A DNA stretch of 64,000 nucleotides from Shewanella profunda (GTDB lineage Bacteria; Pseudomonadota; Gammaproteobacteria; Enterobacterales; Shewanellaceae), in the NCBI RefSeq assembly GCF_023283765.1, contig NZ_JAKILG010000015.1:1-64000 (forward strand). Reading direction: 5' to 3'. Shown one piece after another: positions 41,988 to 51,574 of the stretch. The translations under genes were made by a program, and so were the position numbers. Under the pieces are notes generated by a model. It was not told the DNA's origin. It did no database searches and saw only the letters and a program-made list of their open reading frames with translations. How positions within the stretch are numbered: position 1 is the stretch's first letter; the number at the start of each line of letters is the position of its first letter.

Positions 41988-43337
41988 GTGCCTAATCGTT
42001 TATTTATCAAATTATTACTTGGCTTTTGGCTTTGCAGCTCGCTGATCATTGCTTTGGTCGGCCTATTGCCATTGCTACAACAAAATCACGATAGAGCGCC
42101 AATTCCACCCCATCTCGAAAGTGCCTTATCAGCGATTGCGATGCGATTTCAAGAAGATCCCTCCCTGTTTGAGTCTGACTTTTTACGTCGATGGGAAAGA
42201 CAAAAAAATATGGAAGGAAAACCACTACGTATTTATCTCGCCAATAGTCAAGGGCATGTGATTAACACCCAAAAAATAAGCCGTGGTGTCCGCAGCTTCA
42301 TGTTGATGACAGATGAAGATAAGCAACCGATTAGCCACCAATTTAAAGACGAACTGGTATTTGGCCCCTACAGCTTCAAAATCAAAGGTGAAACCTACTT
42401 GTTATACGGCCGTCTGCCTGGAAACTTTCCACGGCCTTGGTTTTTCTTCTTTGTCGAGAATAAACTTTTAACCTTAAGCCTAGCGATTCTACTCTCAGGA
42501 TTATTATGTGGATTACTCGCATGGCATTTAGGTAAGGCGTTAAATTCACTTAAAAAAAGTGCTAATGCTCTAGCCGATGGCGATTTAAGTAATCGTGTTG
42601 ATAAAGCAACCACTAAACGTAACGATGAGATAGGCCAACTAGCAACCGCCTTTAACAGCATGGCCGACTCCATCGAGAATATGGTAAAAAACCAACAGAG
42701 ACTGATGGGTGATATTTCCCATGAGCTACGTACGCCTCTGACGCGCTTACAATTATCTCTGGCACTTGCCCGCAAAAAAGGCCAACAAACCACAGAAACT
42801 GACCGCATAGCCTATGAAGCTGAACACTTAGAAAAACTCATTGCCGAATTAATGGAATTATCACGGGTCAAACTCAGTACCAATGAAACCAAGGTTCGGC
42901 TCGGTCTAGCTGAATCCTTAAGCCAAGTGTTAGACGATGCCGAATTTGAAGCCGATCAGCAGGACAAAAAAATCACTATCGATATAGATGAAGACATTGA
43001 GTTAGCACACTTTCCAAAATCACTTTCCCGCGCGATAGAAAACTTGCTACGTAACGCGATTCGTTATGCCGAAAACGATATTTATATTCACGCCAGCACA
43101 ACGGCAGACCAAGTCCATATCACGATTAAAGATGATGGTCCGGGCATCGACCCTGCCGAGCTTGATGCTATTTTTAAACCTTTCTACCGCCCAGATTCTG
43201 CAAGACAAAGGGAAAGTGGGGGTTGGGGTTTAGGGCTCGCCATTACCGAAGCCGCCATTACTGCCCATAAAGGAAAAATTAAGGCGAAGAATAGAGTACC
43301 GCATGGGCTCGAAGTTAATATTACCCTACCCGTCTAA
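41988..43337 (+). CDS. cpxA: Envelope stress sensor kinase CpxA
   Basis: A 449-residue inner-membrane kinase: N-terminal helix (residues 6-27), a periplasmic region of about 130 residues, second helix, HAMP, HisKA with MGDISHELRTPLTRL and HATPase_c with NLLRNAIRYAE, DDGPGID and GWGLGLAI. The start codon is GTG at 41988, with GGCGGA upstream. It phosphorylates CpxR and acts as its phosphatase, with CpxP as inhibitor. Confidence 0.93.
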   Translation: MPNRLFIKLLLGFWLCSSLIIALVGLLPLLQQNHDRAPIPPHLESALSAIAMRFQEDPSLFESDFLRRWERQKNMEGKPLRIYLANSQGHVINTQKISRGVRSFMLMTDEDKQPISHQFKDELVFGPYSFKIKGETYLLYGRLPGNFPRPWFFFFVENKLLTLSLAILLSGLLCGLLAWHLGKALNSLKKSANALADGDLSNRVDKATTKRNDEIGQLATAFNSMADSIENMVKNQQRLMGDISHELRTPLTRLQLSLALARKKGQQTTETDRIAYEAEHLEKLIAELMELSRVKLSTNETKVRLGLAESLSQVLDDAEFEADQQDKKITIDIDEDIELAHFPKSLSRAIENLLRNAIRYAENDIYIHASTTADQVHITIKDDGPGIDPAELDAIFKPFYRPDSARQRESGGWGLGLAITEAAITAHKGKIKAKNRVPHGLEVNITLPV

Positions 43338-43379
43338 ACCTTAAATCAGCCTGCGTGCCACTAAAGCTTATCCTCAGGG

Positions 43380-45290
43380 CTAAGCTTTAAGCCCCATTTG
43401 TTTCAATTTACGATACAAGGCATTACGGCTGATGCCTAAGCGCTTAGCGCATTGACTCACATTGCCATCGCAGGCCTGATACGCCTGCAGCACATTGCTA
43501 TAAATGGCGCCATGGAGAGAGTTCGCACCTGCAGGAGCTAAGAGCGTGGAATTTAGCCGCGGCGCTAGGCTTTCCTTTGTTGGGGAGTCCCTTTTAGGGG
43601 AGGATGCAGAACCCGATCTGGTTATCGCATCTAGCTCGGCCCCCAGCGGCTCAGCATTTAACGCCGAACAAGTTAATTTTTCGGTAAGATAATCGGGTAA
43701 ATGTTGCGAACTGAGGATCTTATCCCCTTCTGCCATTAAACACGCTACCTGCATAAGATTATCCAGCTCGCGCAAATTCCCCGGCCAGTCGTGTTGCATC
43801 AATAACGCTAACAGTTCTGGGCAGATATCTTGCTCGGCAATGCGATGTTTACGGTGTAATTTATGGATAATACGCTCGATATCCTGCCGTTCACGCAGCG
43901 CAGGTAAACGCACCTGCAAGCCATTGAGTCGATAGAACAAATCCTGTCGAAACAACCCTTGAGTCACCTGTTTTTCTAAATCCATATGGGTTGCGGCAAT
44001 GATTTGGATATCGACTTTGAAACTTTGATTGCTACCAACGGGCACCACTTCGCGCTCTTGCAATACTCTGAGTAAACGACTCTGGGCCGCCAGCGGCATT
44101 TCACCGATCTCATCTAAAAACAAAAAGCCGCCGTGAGCCTGGCGAATTTTGCCGATAAACCCAGTGCGATTCGCCCCCGTAAACGCGCCCGCCTGATAAC
44201 CAAAGAGTTCAGATTCCACTAACTCGGCGGGCAATGCGGCGCAGTTCACCGCCACTAAGGGCTCGGTGCGACGCGCACTCTGGGCATGGAGCTTTTTAAC
44301 AAATTGCTCTTTACCGACGCCCGTTTCACCGAGCACTAACAGCGGAATTTGCTTAGTGATCACCTTATTGGCATGTTGCCAAGCGCGTTCTAATTGAGGA
44401 TCGCGAAACCGAACCCCCAATTGATTGAGTGATTTATTGCTAATCGCAACTCGACCCTTAGCGCTGGGAATATGTAAGGATTGAGTCTGTAGATGCAAGG
44501 CTAAATGCTGATTAAAGCCACCCGCACGGCTCCAATTATCGCCTAAATACTGTTCGACGGTATCGCCCACCTTGGCATGGTTAAGCAATTGTTTCGCCAT
44601 GGGATTACAACCCACAATGCGACCATCACTGTCGGCAATCACTATGCCCTGCCAACCCGAATTGAGCAGATTGGGTTGCGCAGCTAAATCGATTCGATAA
44701 TGACTGTCTGGCAAATGACACAGGAGTGCAGTCTCAACCTGCTGCGCTAAACTCGACACTAACATCAGCGTCTGCTGGGTGTGTCTTTGTTGCTCGCTGG
44801 TGATATCGATCACCCCGAGCATCTCACCTTGGGGGGAAAATATTGGGCATGCGGTACAACTCATAAAACGATTCAGGCGAATAAAATGCTGCTCACCCAC
44901 CACAGATACCGCCTGTTTTGCGGTTAACGCAGTCCCTATCGCATTAGTGCCTTTGTGTTGCTCGAGCCAATTAACCCCGATATCCAAAGCCACATCCGCA
45001 AGCTTAGTAGAATAACGGCTCACGCCCCAGTGCCTAAGCACATAACCATCGGCATCGGAGAGTAAAAGGCGGCTATTAGAATGCGCCATCAATTGATTAA
45101 ACAAGGGCAAGGCATGGGATTGTACTAACGCTATGAGCATTTGATATTGCTCATGTTTCTGCTTTAGCTCACTCGCATCGAGCCTGAGCTCTTGGGGTAA
45201 TTGAAATTCAGACAAGCCAGCGCTAATGCTGCGCTGCCACGAATCGGCCAACCACGCCTGTGTCGATGGAAAATGCAGTTTAACTGTCAT
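43380..45290 (-). CDS. AcoR-type sigma-54-dependent transcriptional activator
   Basis: A 636-residue activator: N-terminal GAF domain with LGVIDITSEQQRHTQQTL, a PAS-like region (IVIADSDGRIVGCNPMAKQLL), AAA+ domain with Walker A GETGVGKEQFV, GAFTGAN loop and FLDEIGE, and a C-terminal Fis-type HTH, NVSQCAKRLGISRNALYRKL. It is typical of AcoR, which activates acetoin or alcohol/aldehyde catabolism. The ATG at 45290 follows a GGGGGAG site; the frame is open 26 codons further. It is divergent from an aldehyde dehydrogenase that has a sigma-54 promoter, so that gene is its likely target. Confidence 0.92.
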   Translation of the reverse strand: MTVKLHFPSTQAWLADSWQRSISAGLSEFQLPQELRLDASELKQKHEQYQMLIALVQSHALPLFNQLMAHSNSRLLLSDADGYVLRHWGVSRYSTKLADVALDIGVNWLEQHKGTNAIGTALTAKQAVSVVGEQHFIRLNRFMSCTACPIFSPQGEMLGVIDITSEQQRHTQQTLMLVSSLAQQVETALLCHLPDSHYRIDLAAQPNLLNSGWQGIVIADSDGRIVGCNPMAKQLLNHAKVGDTVEQYLGDNWSRAGGFNQHLALHLQTQSLHIPSAKGRVAISNKSLNQLGVRFRDPQLERAWQHANKVITKQIPLLVLGETGVGKEQFVKKLHAQSARRTEPLVAVNCAALPAELVESELFGYQAGAFTGANRTGFIGKIRQAHGGFLFLDEIGEMPLAAQSRLLRVLQEREVVPVGSNQSFKVDIQIIAATHMDLEKQVTQGLFRQDLFYRLNGLQVRLPALRERQDIERIIHKLHRKHRIAEQDICPELLALLMQHDWPGNLRELDNLMQVACLMAEGDKILSSQHLPDYLTEKLTCSALNAEPLGAELDAITRSGSASSPKRDSPTKESLAPRLNSTLLAPAGANSLHGAIYSNVLQAYQACDGNVSQCAKRLGISRNALYRKLKQMGLKA

Positions 45291-45362
45291 AGCCGTGCTC
45301 CCCCGAGCGGTGTTCCATTTCGGCACAGCTACAGTGTGCCATTGGATGACAAAGTGACCACA

Positions 45363-45388
45363 GGACACACTTCTCCCTCTGGGTGTCC
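45363..45388. promoter_or_regulatory. Possible enhancer (UAS) for the AcoR-type activator
   Basis: GGACAC (45363-45368) and GTGTCC (45383-45388) form an interrupted palindrome with a 14-base spacer, centred about 112 bases before the inferred sigma-54 start, a normal enhancer distance. A second inverted pair, TGTT-AGCGC-AACA, lies at 45428-45440. Confidence 0.4.
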
Positions 45389-45461
45389 ATACTTATTCAA
45401 ATCTACAAAATTAGCTTTTCATCATACTGTTAGCGCAACAAGTGTACAACTCCTGCCAGTT

Positions 45462-45477
45462 TGGCACTCTCCTTGCG
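45462..45477 (+). promoter_or_regulatory. Sigma-54 promoter of the aldehyde dehydrogenase gene
   Basis: TGGCAC (45462-45467), 5 bases, then TTGC (45473-45476) matches the -24/-12 pattern TGGCAC-N5-TTGC exactly. Start of transcription is expected near 45488, giving a leader of about 185 bases. Confidence 0.85.
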
Positions 45478-45672
45478 ATGCACCATAGGTGTGCAACCAT
45501 CAGGTGTTGCATAAGAGAACACTAAGCCAATCAATAGGATTGGCTTAAACCAAAACGAAATATATATAAAAAGATATCCATTAGAGATGCATCAACAAGA
45601 CTCCCTTGCTGAAGCGCACAGCGTAAAAATCGCCGACGCCACAGCATGCCATCCATAAGAAGGAATGATTCT

Positions 45673-47193
45673 ATGATTTATGCTCAACCCGGAACCGCAG
45701 GCGCAATCGTTAACTTTAAAGAAAAATACGCCAACTTTATCGGCGGAAAATGGGTCGCCCCGGTCAATGGCAAATACTTCGACAATCGCTCCCCCGTGAA
45801 TGGCCAAAATTTTTGCCAAATCCCGCGCTCCGATGCTCAAGATATTGAATTAGCATTAGATGCCGCCCACGCTGCTAAAGAGGCATGGGGTAAAACCTCA
45901 GTCACCGAGCGCTCAAACCTGTTACTGCGCATTGCCGATCGCGTCGAACAAAACCTAGAATATTTAGCCGTTGCCGAAACCTGGGAAAACGGCAAAGCGG
46001 TGCGTGAAACCTTAAATGCCGACTTGCCCTTATTCGTCGACCATTTCCGCTACTTTGCGGGTTGTATCCGCGCACAGGAAGGCAGTGCTGCCGATATCGA
46101 CGGCAATACAGTCAGTTATCATTTCCCCGAGCCTTTGGGCGTGGTCGGCCAGATTATTCCTTGGAACTTCCCGCTCTTGATGGCGGCATGGAAAATCGCC
46201 CCTGCGCTGGCGGCGGGTAACTGTGTAGTGCTCAAGCCTGCTGAGCAGACACCGGTATCGATTCTGGTCTTGCTCGAACTGATTGAAGATCTATTACCCG
46301 CGGGGATTCTCAACGTAGTCAACGGCTTTGGCACCGAAGCAGGACAAGCACTGGCCACCAGCAAACGCATCGCTAAGCTTGCCTTTACGGGCTCCACCGA
46401 AATTGGCTATCACATTTTAAAATGCGCCGCCGAATCCTTAATTCCATCGACCGTTGAACTCGGCGGCAAGTCGCCTAACGTGTTTTTTGCCGATGTGATG
46501 GACCATGAGGACGAGTATTTAAATAAAGCTGTCGAAGGCATGTTGCTGGCCTTCTTCAACCAAGGCGAAGTCTGTACTTGCCCATCACGGGTGTTAGTCC
46601 AAGAGTCGATTTACGATCGCTTTATCGAAAAAGTGCTCGCGCGCGCGCAAACCATTAAGCAAGGCGATCCCTTAGATACCGACACTCAAGTTGGCGCTCA
46701 AGCCTCTAAAGAACAGTTCGATAAGATCTTAAGTTACTTAGCCATAGGTAAGGCTGAAGGCGCAGAAGTGCTACTAGGCGGCACACTTTGCCAACTCGAT
46801 GGCGGCCAAAGTGAAGGCTATTACATCAGCCCGACGATTATGAAAGGCCACAATAAGATGCGTATCTTCCAAGAGGAGATCTTCGGCCCCGTGATTTCGA
46901 TCACCACCTTTAAAGATGAAGCCGAAGCGCTGGCGATCGCGAACGATACTGAGTACGGCCTAGGGGCTGGCGTGTGGACGCGGGATATGAACACGGCTCA
47001 ACGTATGGGACGTGGCATTCAAGCTGGCCGCGTGTGGATTAACTGTTACCACGCCTATCCAGCCCATGCCGCCTTTGGTGGATACAAAAAATCCGGCATC
47101 GGCCGCGAAACCCATAAGATGATGCTCAACCATTATCAAAATACCAAGAATCTCTTGGTGAGTTACGATGTGAATCCTTTAGGTTTCTTTTAA
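45673..47193 (+). CDS. NAD-dependent aldehyde dehydrogenase (AcoD/ExaC-like)
   Basis: A 506-residue aldehyde dehydrogenase. Catalytic Cys is in [12 protein letters not shown], the general-base Glu in [12 protein letters not shown], and the NAD-binding GSTEIGYHI and [10 protein letters not shown] segments are present. The end [18 protein letters not shown] is like acetaldehyde dehydrogenase II (AcoD/ExaC). It probably oxidises acetaldehyde or related aldehydes to acids. The ATG at 45673 with AAGGA 9 bases upstream is chosen over 45646. Sigma-54 controlled, with the divergent AcoR-type activator. Confidence 0.92.
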   Translation: MIYAQPGTAGAIVNFKEKYANFIGGKWVAPVNGKYFDNRSPVNGQNFCQIPRSDAQDIELALDAAHAAKEAWGKTSVTERSNLLLRIADRVEQNLEYLAVAETWENGKAVRETLNADLPLFVDHFRYFAGCIRAQEGSAADIDGNTVSYHFPEPLGVVGQIIPWNFPLLMAAWKIAPALAAGNCVVLKPAEQTPVSILVLLELIEDLLPAGILNVVNGFGTEAGQALATSKRIAKLAFTGSTEIGYHILKCAAESLIPSTVELGGKSPNVFFADVMDHEDEYLNKAVEGMLLAFFNQGEVCTCPSRVLVQESIYDRFIEKVLARAQTIKQGDPLDTDTQVGAQASKEQFDKILSYLAIGKAEGAEVLLGGTLCQLDGGQSEGYYISPTIMKGHNKMRIFQEEIFGPVISITTFKDEAEALAIANDTEYGLGAGVWTRDMNTAQRMGRGIQAGRVWINCYHAYPAHAAFGGYKKSGIGRETHKMMLNHYQNTKNLLVSYDVNPLGFF

Positions 47194-47272
47194 AGGGCTA
47201 TTTTTAAAAGGCTTTGTCCACATGTTTTATGAATGACTTTATATCAGTCATTTATCTTCAATAAATCATAAC

Positions 47273-47303
47273 AAAGAAAGGGCGAATCGCCCTTTCTTTA
47301 TTT
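47273..47303. terminator. Bidirectional intrinsic terminator
   Basis: AAAGAAAGGGCG (47273-47284) pairs perfectly with CGCCCTTTCTTT (47288-47299) around AAT and ends in T-rich sequence. It lies between the convergent aldehyde dehydrogenase and short-chain dehydrogenase genes. Confidence 0.88.
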
Positions 47304-47345
47304 CTGTCGCGCAACATTAATAAATCAAACACTTACAAAAAATAC

Positions 47346-48107
47346 TTAAAGAAACATACCGCCAGACGCTTCGATACGCTGGGCATTGATCCAAGCGGCC
47401 GCAGGCGATAGCAAGACGCTAATCGCACCGCCGATATCGTCAGGCAAACCCACACGCCCTAGCGCAGTTTGCTGCGCTAAAAACTGATTCATCTGCGCAT
47501 TATCCCGCACCATACCGCCGCCAAAATCCGTTTCAATCGCCCCAGGGGCAAGCACATTGACGCGGATACCCCGTGGGCCTAACTCCTTCGCCCAATACTT
47601 AGTCATAGTCTCGACCGCGCCTTTCATGGTGGCATACGCGCCAAATCCGGGAATCGCAAAGCGCGTCAAACCAGTGGAAATATTGATAATGCTTCCCCCA
47701 TCCATCAGCTGCGGCAGTAAGCTTTGTGTCAAAAAGAACGGTCCTTTAACGTGGATATTCATCAAGGTATCGAACTGTTCGATACTAGTTTCCGCCATAG
47801 GCACATGAATCCCTATACCAGCATTGTTAATCAAATAGTTAAACGACTCCCGCTGCCATGTTTGGGCTAATACGGTGCTAACTTGGGTGGCAAACTCGGC
47901 AAATGAGTCGCTATCGCTCACATCCAGCGGCAGCGCAACGGCTTTGCGGCCAAGCCATTCAATCTCGGTGACGACTTCAGCGGCCGCAGCGGCATTCGTT
48001 TGGTAGGTTAAGATAATATCTATCCCCTGCGCCGCTAATTTGAGGGCAGTATTTTTACCTAAACCGCGGCTGGCGCCAGTGATGAGTGCAATTGGAGTCG
48101 TGTTCAT
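47346..48107 (-). CDS. Short-chain dehydrogenase/reductase
   Basis: A 253-residue classical SDR. The cofactor motif is TGASRGLG (TGxxxGxG, about residues 10-17), the structural NNAG is at residues 96-99, and the catalytic set is Ser (NIST) with YATMK (Tyr-x3-Lys). The C-terminal GGAISVLLSPAAAWINAQRIEASGG is typical. Possibly an oxidoreductase of quinone or ketone substrates; not further definable. It is divergent from a broken LysR gene, which was probably its regulator. Confidence 0.9.
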   Translation of the reverse strand: MNTTPIALITGASRGLGKNTALKLAAQGIDIILTYQTNAAAAAEVVTEIEWLGRKAVALPLDVSDSDSFAEFATQVSTVLAQTWQRESFNYLINNAGIGIHVPMAETSIEQFDTLMNIHVKGPFFLTQSLLPQLMDGGSIINISTGLTRFAIPGFGAYATMKGAVETMTKYWAKELGPRGIRVNVLAPGAIETDFGGGMVRDNAQMNQFLAQQTALGRVGLPDDIGGAISVLLSPAAAWINAQRIEASGGMFL

Positions 48108-48247
48108 GGTCAGTCCTTATAATTGTCGCTTGGAAGTGAAACCTAAGCCTTGTAGGCCTAATTAACTGAACACAGCTTATTACTTGCAATTAACGAGATA
48201 AACACACTATAAATGCTAAGACTGTTAGCCAATAAAGGACAATCACC

Positions 48248-49170
48248 GTGCAAGATAGATTGCAAGCCATGCAAATTTTTATGCGAGTCGCTGAATTACA
48301 AAGCTTTACCCAAGCTAGCGTCAGCTTAGGCCTATCGAAAACCCATGTATCGAATGTGGTGGCGCAGTTCGAAACATTTTTGGGTGCGCGCCTGCTGCAA
48401 CGCACCACGCGAACGGTACGGCTAACCCAAGATGGCCAGAGTTGTTACGAGCGTTGCAAAAGTTTATTGGCGGAATTTCAAGAATTAGAAAGCCTGTTCC
48501 AACTGCAAGCCGAGCAAGTGTCTGGGGGCTCAGAGTCGATATGTCTACAGGCATTGCCCGTAACTTAGTGCTACCTAAACTCCCTGAATTTATTGAGCAA
48601 TACCCACATATCGAGCTTGAGCTCAGCAGCACAGATCGTAAGGTGGATGTCATTGCCGAAGGGTTCGATTGTGTTATTCGCATCGGCAGTGTGCAGCAAG
48701 AAGGACTTATAGCGAAAAGGCTCGGGCATTTTAAGATGCTCAACTGTGTCAGCCCATCCTATATTGCCAAATACGGTAAACCTGAAAGCCTTGAAGATCT
48801 GACCTTACACAACCACAAACTCGTCCACTATGTCAGCCAGTTAGGGGGCACTGACTCAGGCTTTGAATATCAAGATCCCCACACTCATCAAGCGGATCTC
48901 GCCATCCAATTGCCTAAGTTGATTACGGTGAATAATGCCGATGCCTATAGTTCAGCCTGTTTAGCTGGGCTGGGGATAATCCAAGTTCCCAGCATAGGGG
49001 GGGCTAAGTATTTACAAACCGGAGAATTAATCGAAATTCTACCAGATTATCCAGCACCGCCTATGCCAGTGAGCTTAATCTATCCCCACAGGCGGCACTT
49101 ATCTAAGCGCCTGCAAGTCTTTATGGCATGGTTAAATCAGCAGATGACGCCGTTTTTAGTCCAGCATTAA
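48248..49170 (+). pseudogene. LysR-family regulator split by a frameshift
   Basis: The first frame (48248-48568) holds the LysR helix-turn-helix (FTQASVSLGLSKTHVSNVVAQFE) and runs past VSGG into a false end. The second frame (to 49170) continues exactly with LRVDMSTGIARNLVLPKL and the substrate-binding domain. The join lies at the G run 48524-48528: six G would restore SGGLRVDMSTG, while five G are present. The gene is therefore frameshifted by one base, either a true inactivation, a slippage (phase-variable) site or a sequence error. Its intact form would be about 307 residues. It starts with GTG and lies divergent from the SDR gene, the usual place for a LysR regulator. Confidence 0.88.
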
Positions 49171-49670
49171 AGGGACTTTTCGATTGCCCCTAAACGCTGG
49201 GCCAATTCAACAAGAGAGGCGGCTGTTTGCGGATCATTTTGGGGATCGACGACTTCGACCAACTTAAGTTTCGGCCGAGGCATTAACCAAGATGTGCCCG
49301 CAGTAATCACTAAATCCAGCACAAACTGACCATAATAGTGCAACCGCAAGCGGTTATCCGCCATGGGCCAGTGGGCATAAAGCAAAAATGAATCATACAG
49401 TTGTGCCAAAGATGTTTTTGTAACTAAGGCAAATGTATCATCAAGCAGACTAAACTCGGTTGATTCTTCAAAGGGACAATCGAAAGAAGTGATAACCAAA
49501 TACCCCGAGGTCTTATTGGGTAAAACGCAGCGATATTGACCTTCAATCACTAGGCCCGCAATAAAGGTATGAGTCTGTTGGCCATTAAAATACAGAGGCA
49601 TTTTCAGTGGGTCAGGCTCAAGTCCATCTTTACATTCTGCTAGCAGTGAAAACCCCGTTATCGGCTGCAT
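49167..49670 (-). CDS. Hypothetical protein, 167 residues
   Basis: An unrecognised soluble protein, mostly beta, without signal peptide. It contains RYRLHYYGQFVLDL-like strands (NRLRLHYYGQFVLDLVIT) and a helical C-terminus (TAASLVELAQRLGAIEKSL). It ends tail-to-tail with the broken LysR gene, overlapping by about four bases. Upstream on the same strand is a DUF2809 gene 64 bases away. No function can be given. Confidence 0.5.
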   Translation of the reverse strand: MQPITGFSLLAECKDGLEPDPLKMPLYFNGQQTHTFIAGLVIEGQYRCVLPNKTSGYLVITSFDCPFEESTEFSLLDDTFALVTKTSLAQLYDSFLLYAHWPMADNRLRLHYYGQFVLDLVITAGTSWLMPRPKLKLVEVVDPQNDPQTAASLVELAQRLGAIEKSL

Positions 49671-49734
49671 ACCCTTACCCCGCTTAGCTAGCTAATACCT
49701 TACTAGTCGCACTAATCTTGCGGATTCAAAAGCG

Positions 49735-50286
49735 CTAGGACTCGCAACGCTTCCAATAACAGCCCAGTAAGATCAGATAACCGACAAAATACGCCACGAG
49801 ATCTAATGGATCGAAATGGCTACCTATCACTATCCGTGCCAATCGATTTCCGCCCAAGCCTAGCTTATCGACTAAGCCCCAATACTGGCCAAATTCGATG
49901 GCAAAGGCAAACAGCAGTACCACCAACGCCAGCCAAGGAGTTTGAAAAAAACGCTTAATGCCATCGCCTGTGTTTTTTACTGCGGCTTTTTCTACCGGAT
50001 TGGCAATCGGAACGACAGCCCGCACCATGCAAAACAGTAAGATCACCACCAATACATCGCCCACAAAACCACGAATAAAACCCGCAGGTGCATACAAAGC
50101 GATTAAGACTTCGGTCAAAAATAATAAAACCGCATAAATAAAAAAGGTTTTACGACTCGGATGACGGCTGAATAAAACGCTAACAACGGCGGCAGACATA
50201 GATAAGTTAATCCCTAACTTCACTCGATTGAGGTGGCAGAATCTACCGTAATACCAAGAGGTTAACAAGTGAGCTTTCGTTGACAT
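49735..50286 (-). CDS. DUF2809-like membrane protein
   Basis: A 183-residue protein with four to five membrane helices. The VEVLIALYAPAGFIRGFVGDVLVVILLFCMVRA-type region (read here as EVLIALYAPAGFIRGFVGD) and a C-terminal DPLDLVAYFVGYLI match DUF2809. The start is uncertain: 50286, or MSAAVV at 50199, which removes a non-hydrophobic N-terminus. Role unknown. It is on the strand opposite to the cytochrome cluster that starts 130 bases away. Confidence 0.65.
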   Translation of the reverse strand: MSTKAHLLTSWYYGRFCHLNRVKLGINLSMSAAVVSVLFSRHPSRKTFFIYAVLLFLTEVLIALYAPAGFIRGFVGDVLVVILLFCMVRAVVPIANPVEKAAVKNTGDGIKRFFQTPWLALVVLLFAFAIEFGQYWGLVDKLGLGGNRLARIVIGSHFDPLDLVAYFVGYLILLGCYWKRCES

Positions 50287-50419
50287 TTAAGGCTCACCAC
50301 CCGAGTAAGCGCGCCACTTAACCCCACCAATTCAATGAATGTTCGCGCCTCAAAATTTAAGCGAGGTTTAAGTTTGGGTTAAGTAGCCTACACCTAAACC
50401 CACTTAGGAGCGTCACACC

Positions 50420-51007
50420 ATGTCATCAAGCACACTGCAAACCATCAAAGTCTGGGACCTGTTGATCCGCATATTCCATTGGTCACTCGTCGGCTTTTTC
50501 ACCTTAGCCTATCTCACAGAGGGCGAAGATGAGTGGATGACTATCCACAGTTACGCAGGTTATAGCATCTTAATTTTACTAGTGTTTCGCCTGTTATGGG
50601 GCGTGGTGGGTACCCACAATGCGCGCTTTAGCAACTTTATCACTCGCCCTAAAGAAGTACTGGTGTATCTCAAAGGACTCATCACAGGTAAAGCCAAAGA
50701 CTACATAGGCCACAACCCCGCAGGGGCAATGATGATCGTTGCCTTGATCGCCAGCATAGCCATCACGGGATTCTCGGGTATGGCGCTGTACGCCACCGAT
50801 GGACACGGCCCATTAGCCGCGAGCTTTTTCGCCACTTGGCCCGAAGGCGCATTAAAAGAAGTCCATGAGTTTTTTGCCAACTTCACCCTGTTCCTTGTGG
50901 TCATCCATGTCGGCGGCGTCATTGTCAGCAGCCTATTACACAAAGAGAACTTAGTCAGAGCCATGGTCACGGGCAAGAAACAACGCCCAGTGAAACAACA
51001 AGATTAA
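50420..51007 (+). CDS. Cytochrome b561-type membrane protein
   Basis: A 195-residue di-haem b cytochrome with four helices. Histidines for haem b lie in RIFHWSLVGFF (helix 1), TIHSYAGYSILIL (helix 2) and VHEFFANFTLFLVVIHVGG (helix 4). It should take electrons from quinol and give them to the periplasmic c-type cytochromes encoded just downstream. AGGAG is 10 bases before the ATG. First gene of the cytochrome b-SHP-DHC operon with 53 bases to the next gene. Confidence 0.9.
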   Translation: MSSSTLQTIKVWDLLIRIFHWSLVGFFTLAYLTEGEDEWMTIHSYAGYSILILLVFRLLWGVVGTHNARFSNFITRPKEVLVYLKGLITGKAKDYIGHNPAGAMMIVALIASIAITGFSGMALYATDGHGPLAASFFATWPEGALKEVHEFFANFTLFLVVIHVGGVIVSSLLHKENLVRAMVTGKKQRPVKQQD

Positions 51008-51060
51008 TGGGTTAGCCATTTTGCTTAGCCACAAGACATCCAGCCCAAAAGGAATGCCCT

Positions 51061-51507
51061 ATGAACAGATTCACTAGACACACGAATAAGAAACGCCTTG
51101 TCATCATCGCAATTTCAACCTTGCTGCTGAGCAGCCTTAGCGTTAGCGCCGCCAACAGTAAAGTGCAAAGCCTGCCACTCAGCGCCGAGCGCATCGGCAC
51201 GCAACTGCAACGCTATCAAGCCCAAGGCGCAGGGCCGTTTACCGCCGCCGCAGGACAAAAGCTTTGGTTGCAGGAAATAGACGGTCGCAGCTGCGCCAGT
51301 TGCCATACCGCTAAAGTCACCGATATGGGGATGCACCAAAATACCCGAAAACCCATTGACCCTATGGCGCCGTCGATTACCACTGATCGTTTAACCGACT
51401 CAGCCAAAATTGAGAAATGGTTTAGCCGTAACTGTAACTGGACCTTTAAACGCGACTGCACGCCGCAGGAAAAAGGCGATGCCTTACTCTGGTTAAGCCA
51501 GCAATAA
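51061..51507 (+). CDS. shp: SHP (sphaeroides haem protein)-like cytochrome c
   Basis: A 148-residue periplasmic monohaem cytochrome (DUF1924) with a signal peptide ending near SVSAA. The haem motif is C78-ASC-H82. C-terminal to it lie Cys125 and Cys133 in FSRNCNWTFKRDC, matching the conserved disulfide of SHP. SHP is an unusual c-type cytochrome whose sixth ligand leaves on reduction, so it can bind oxygen or nitric oxide. The diheme cytochrome c and cytochrome b genes beside it form its electron supply. AAGGA is 8 bases upstream of the ATG. Confidence 0.9.
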   Translation: MNRFTRHTNKKRLVIIAISTLLLSSLSVSAANSKVQSLPLSAERIGTQLQRYQAQGAGPFTAAAGQKLWLQEIDGRSCASCHTAKVTDMGMHQNTRKPIDPMAPSITTDRLTDSAKIEKWFSRNCNWTFKRDCTPQEKGDALLWLSQQ

Positions 51508-51574
51508 CTGCAATTTTTCGATCAATTAAATTCACTGCCTTCAATTAAAGGTAACGGCACAAAAGGAAGATATC

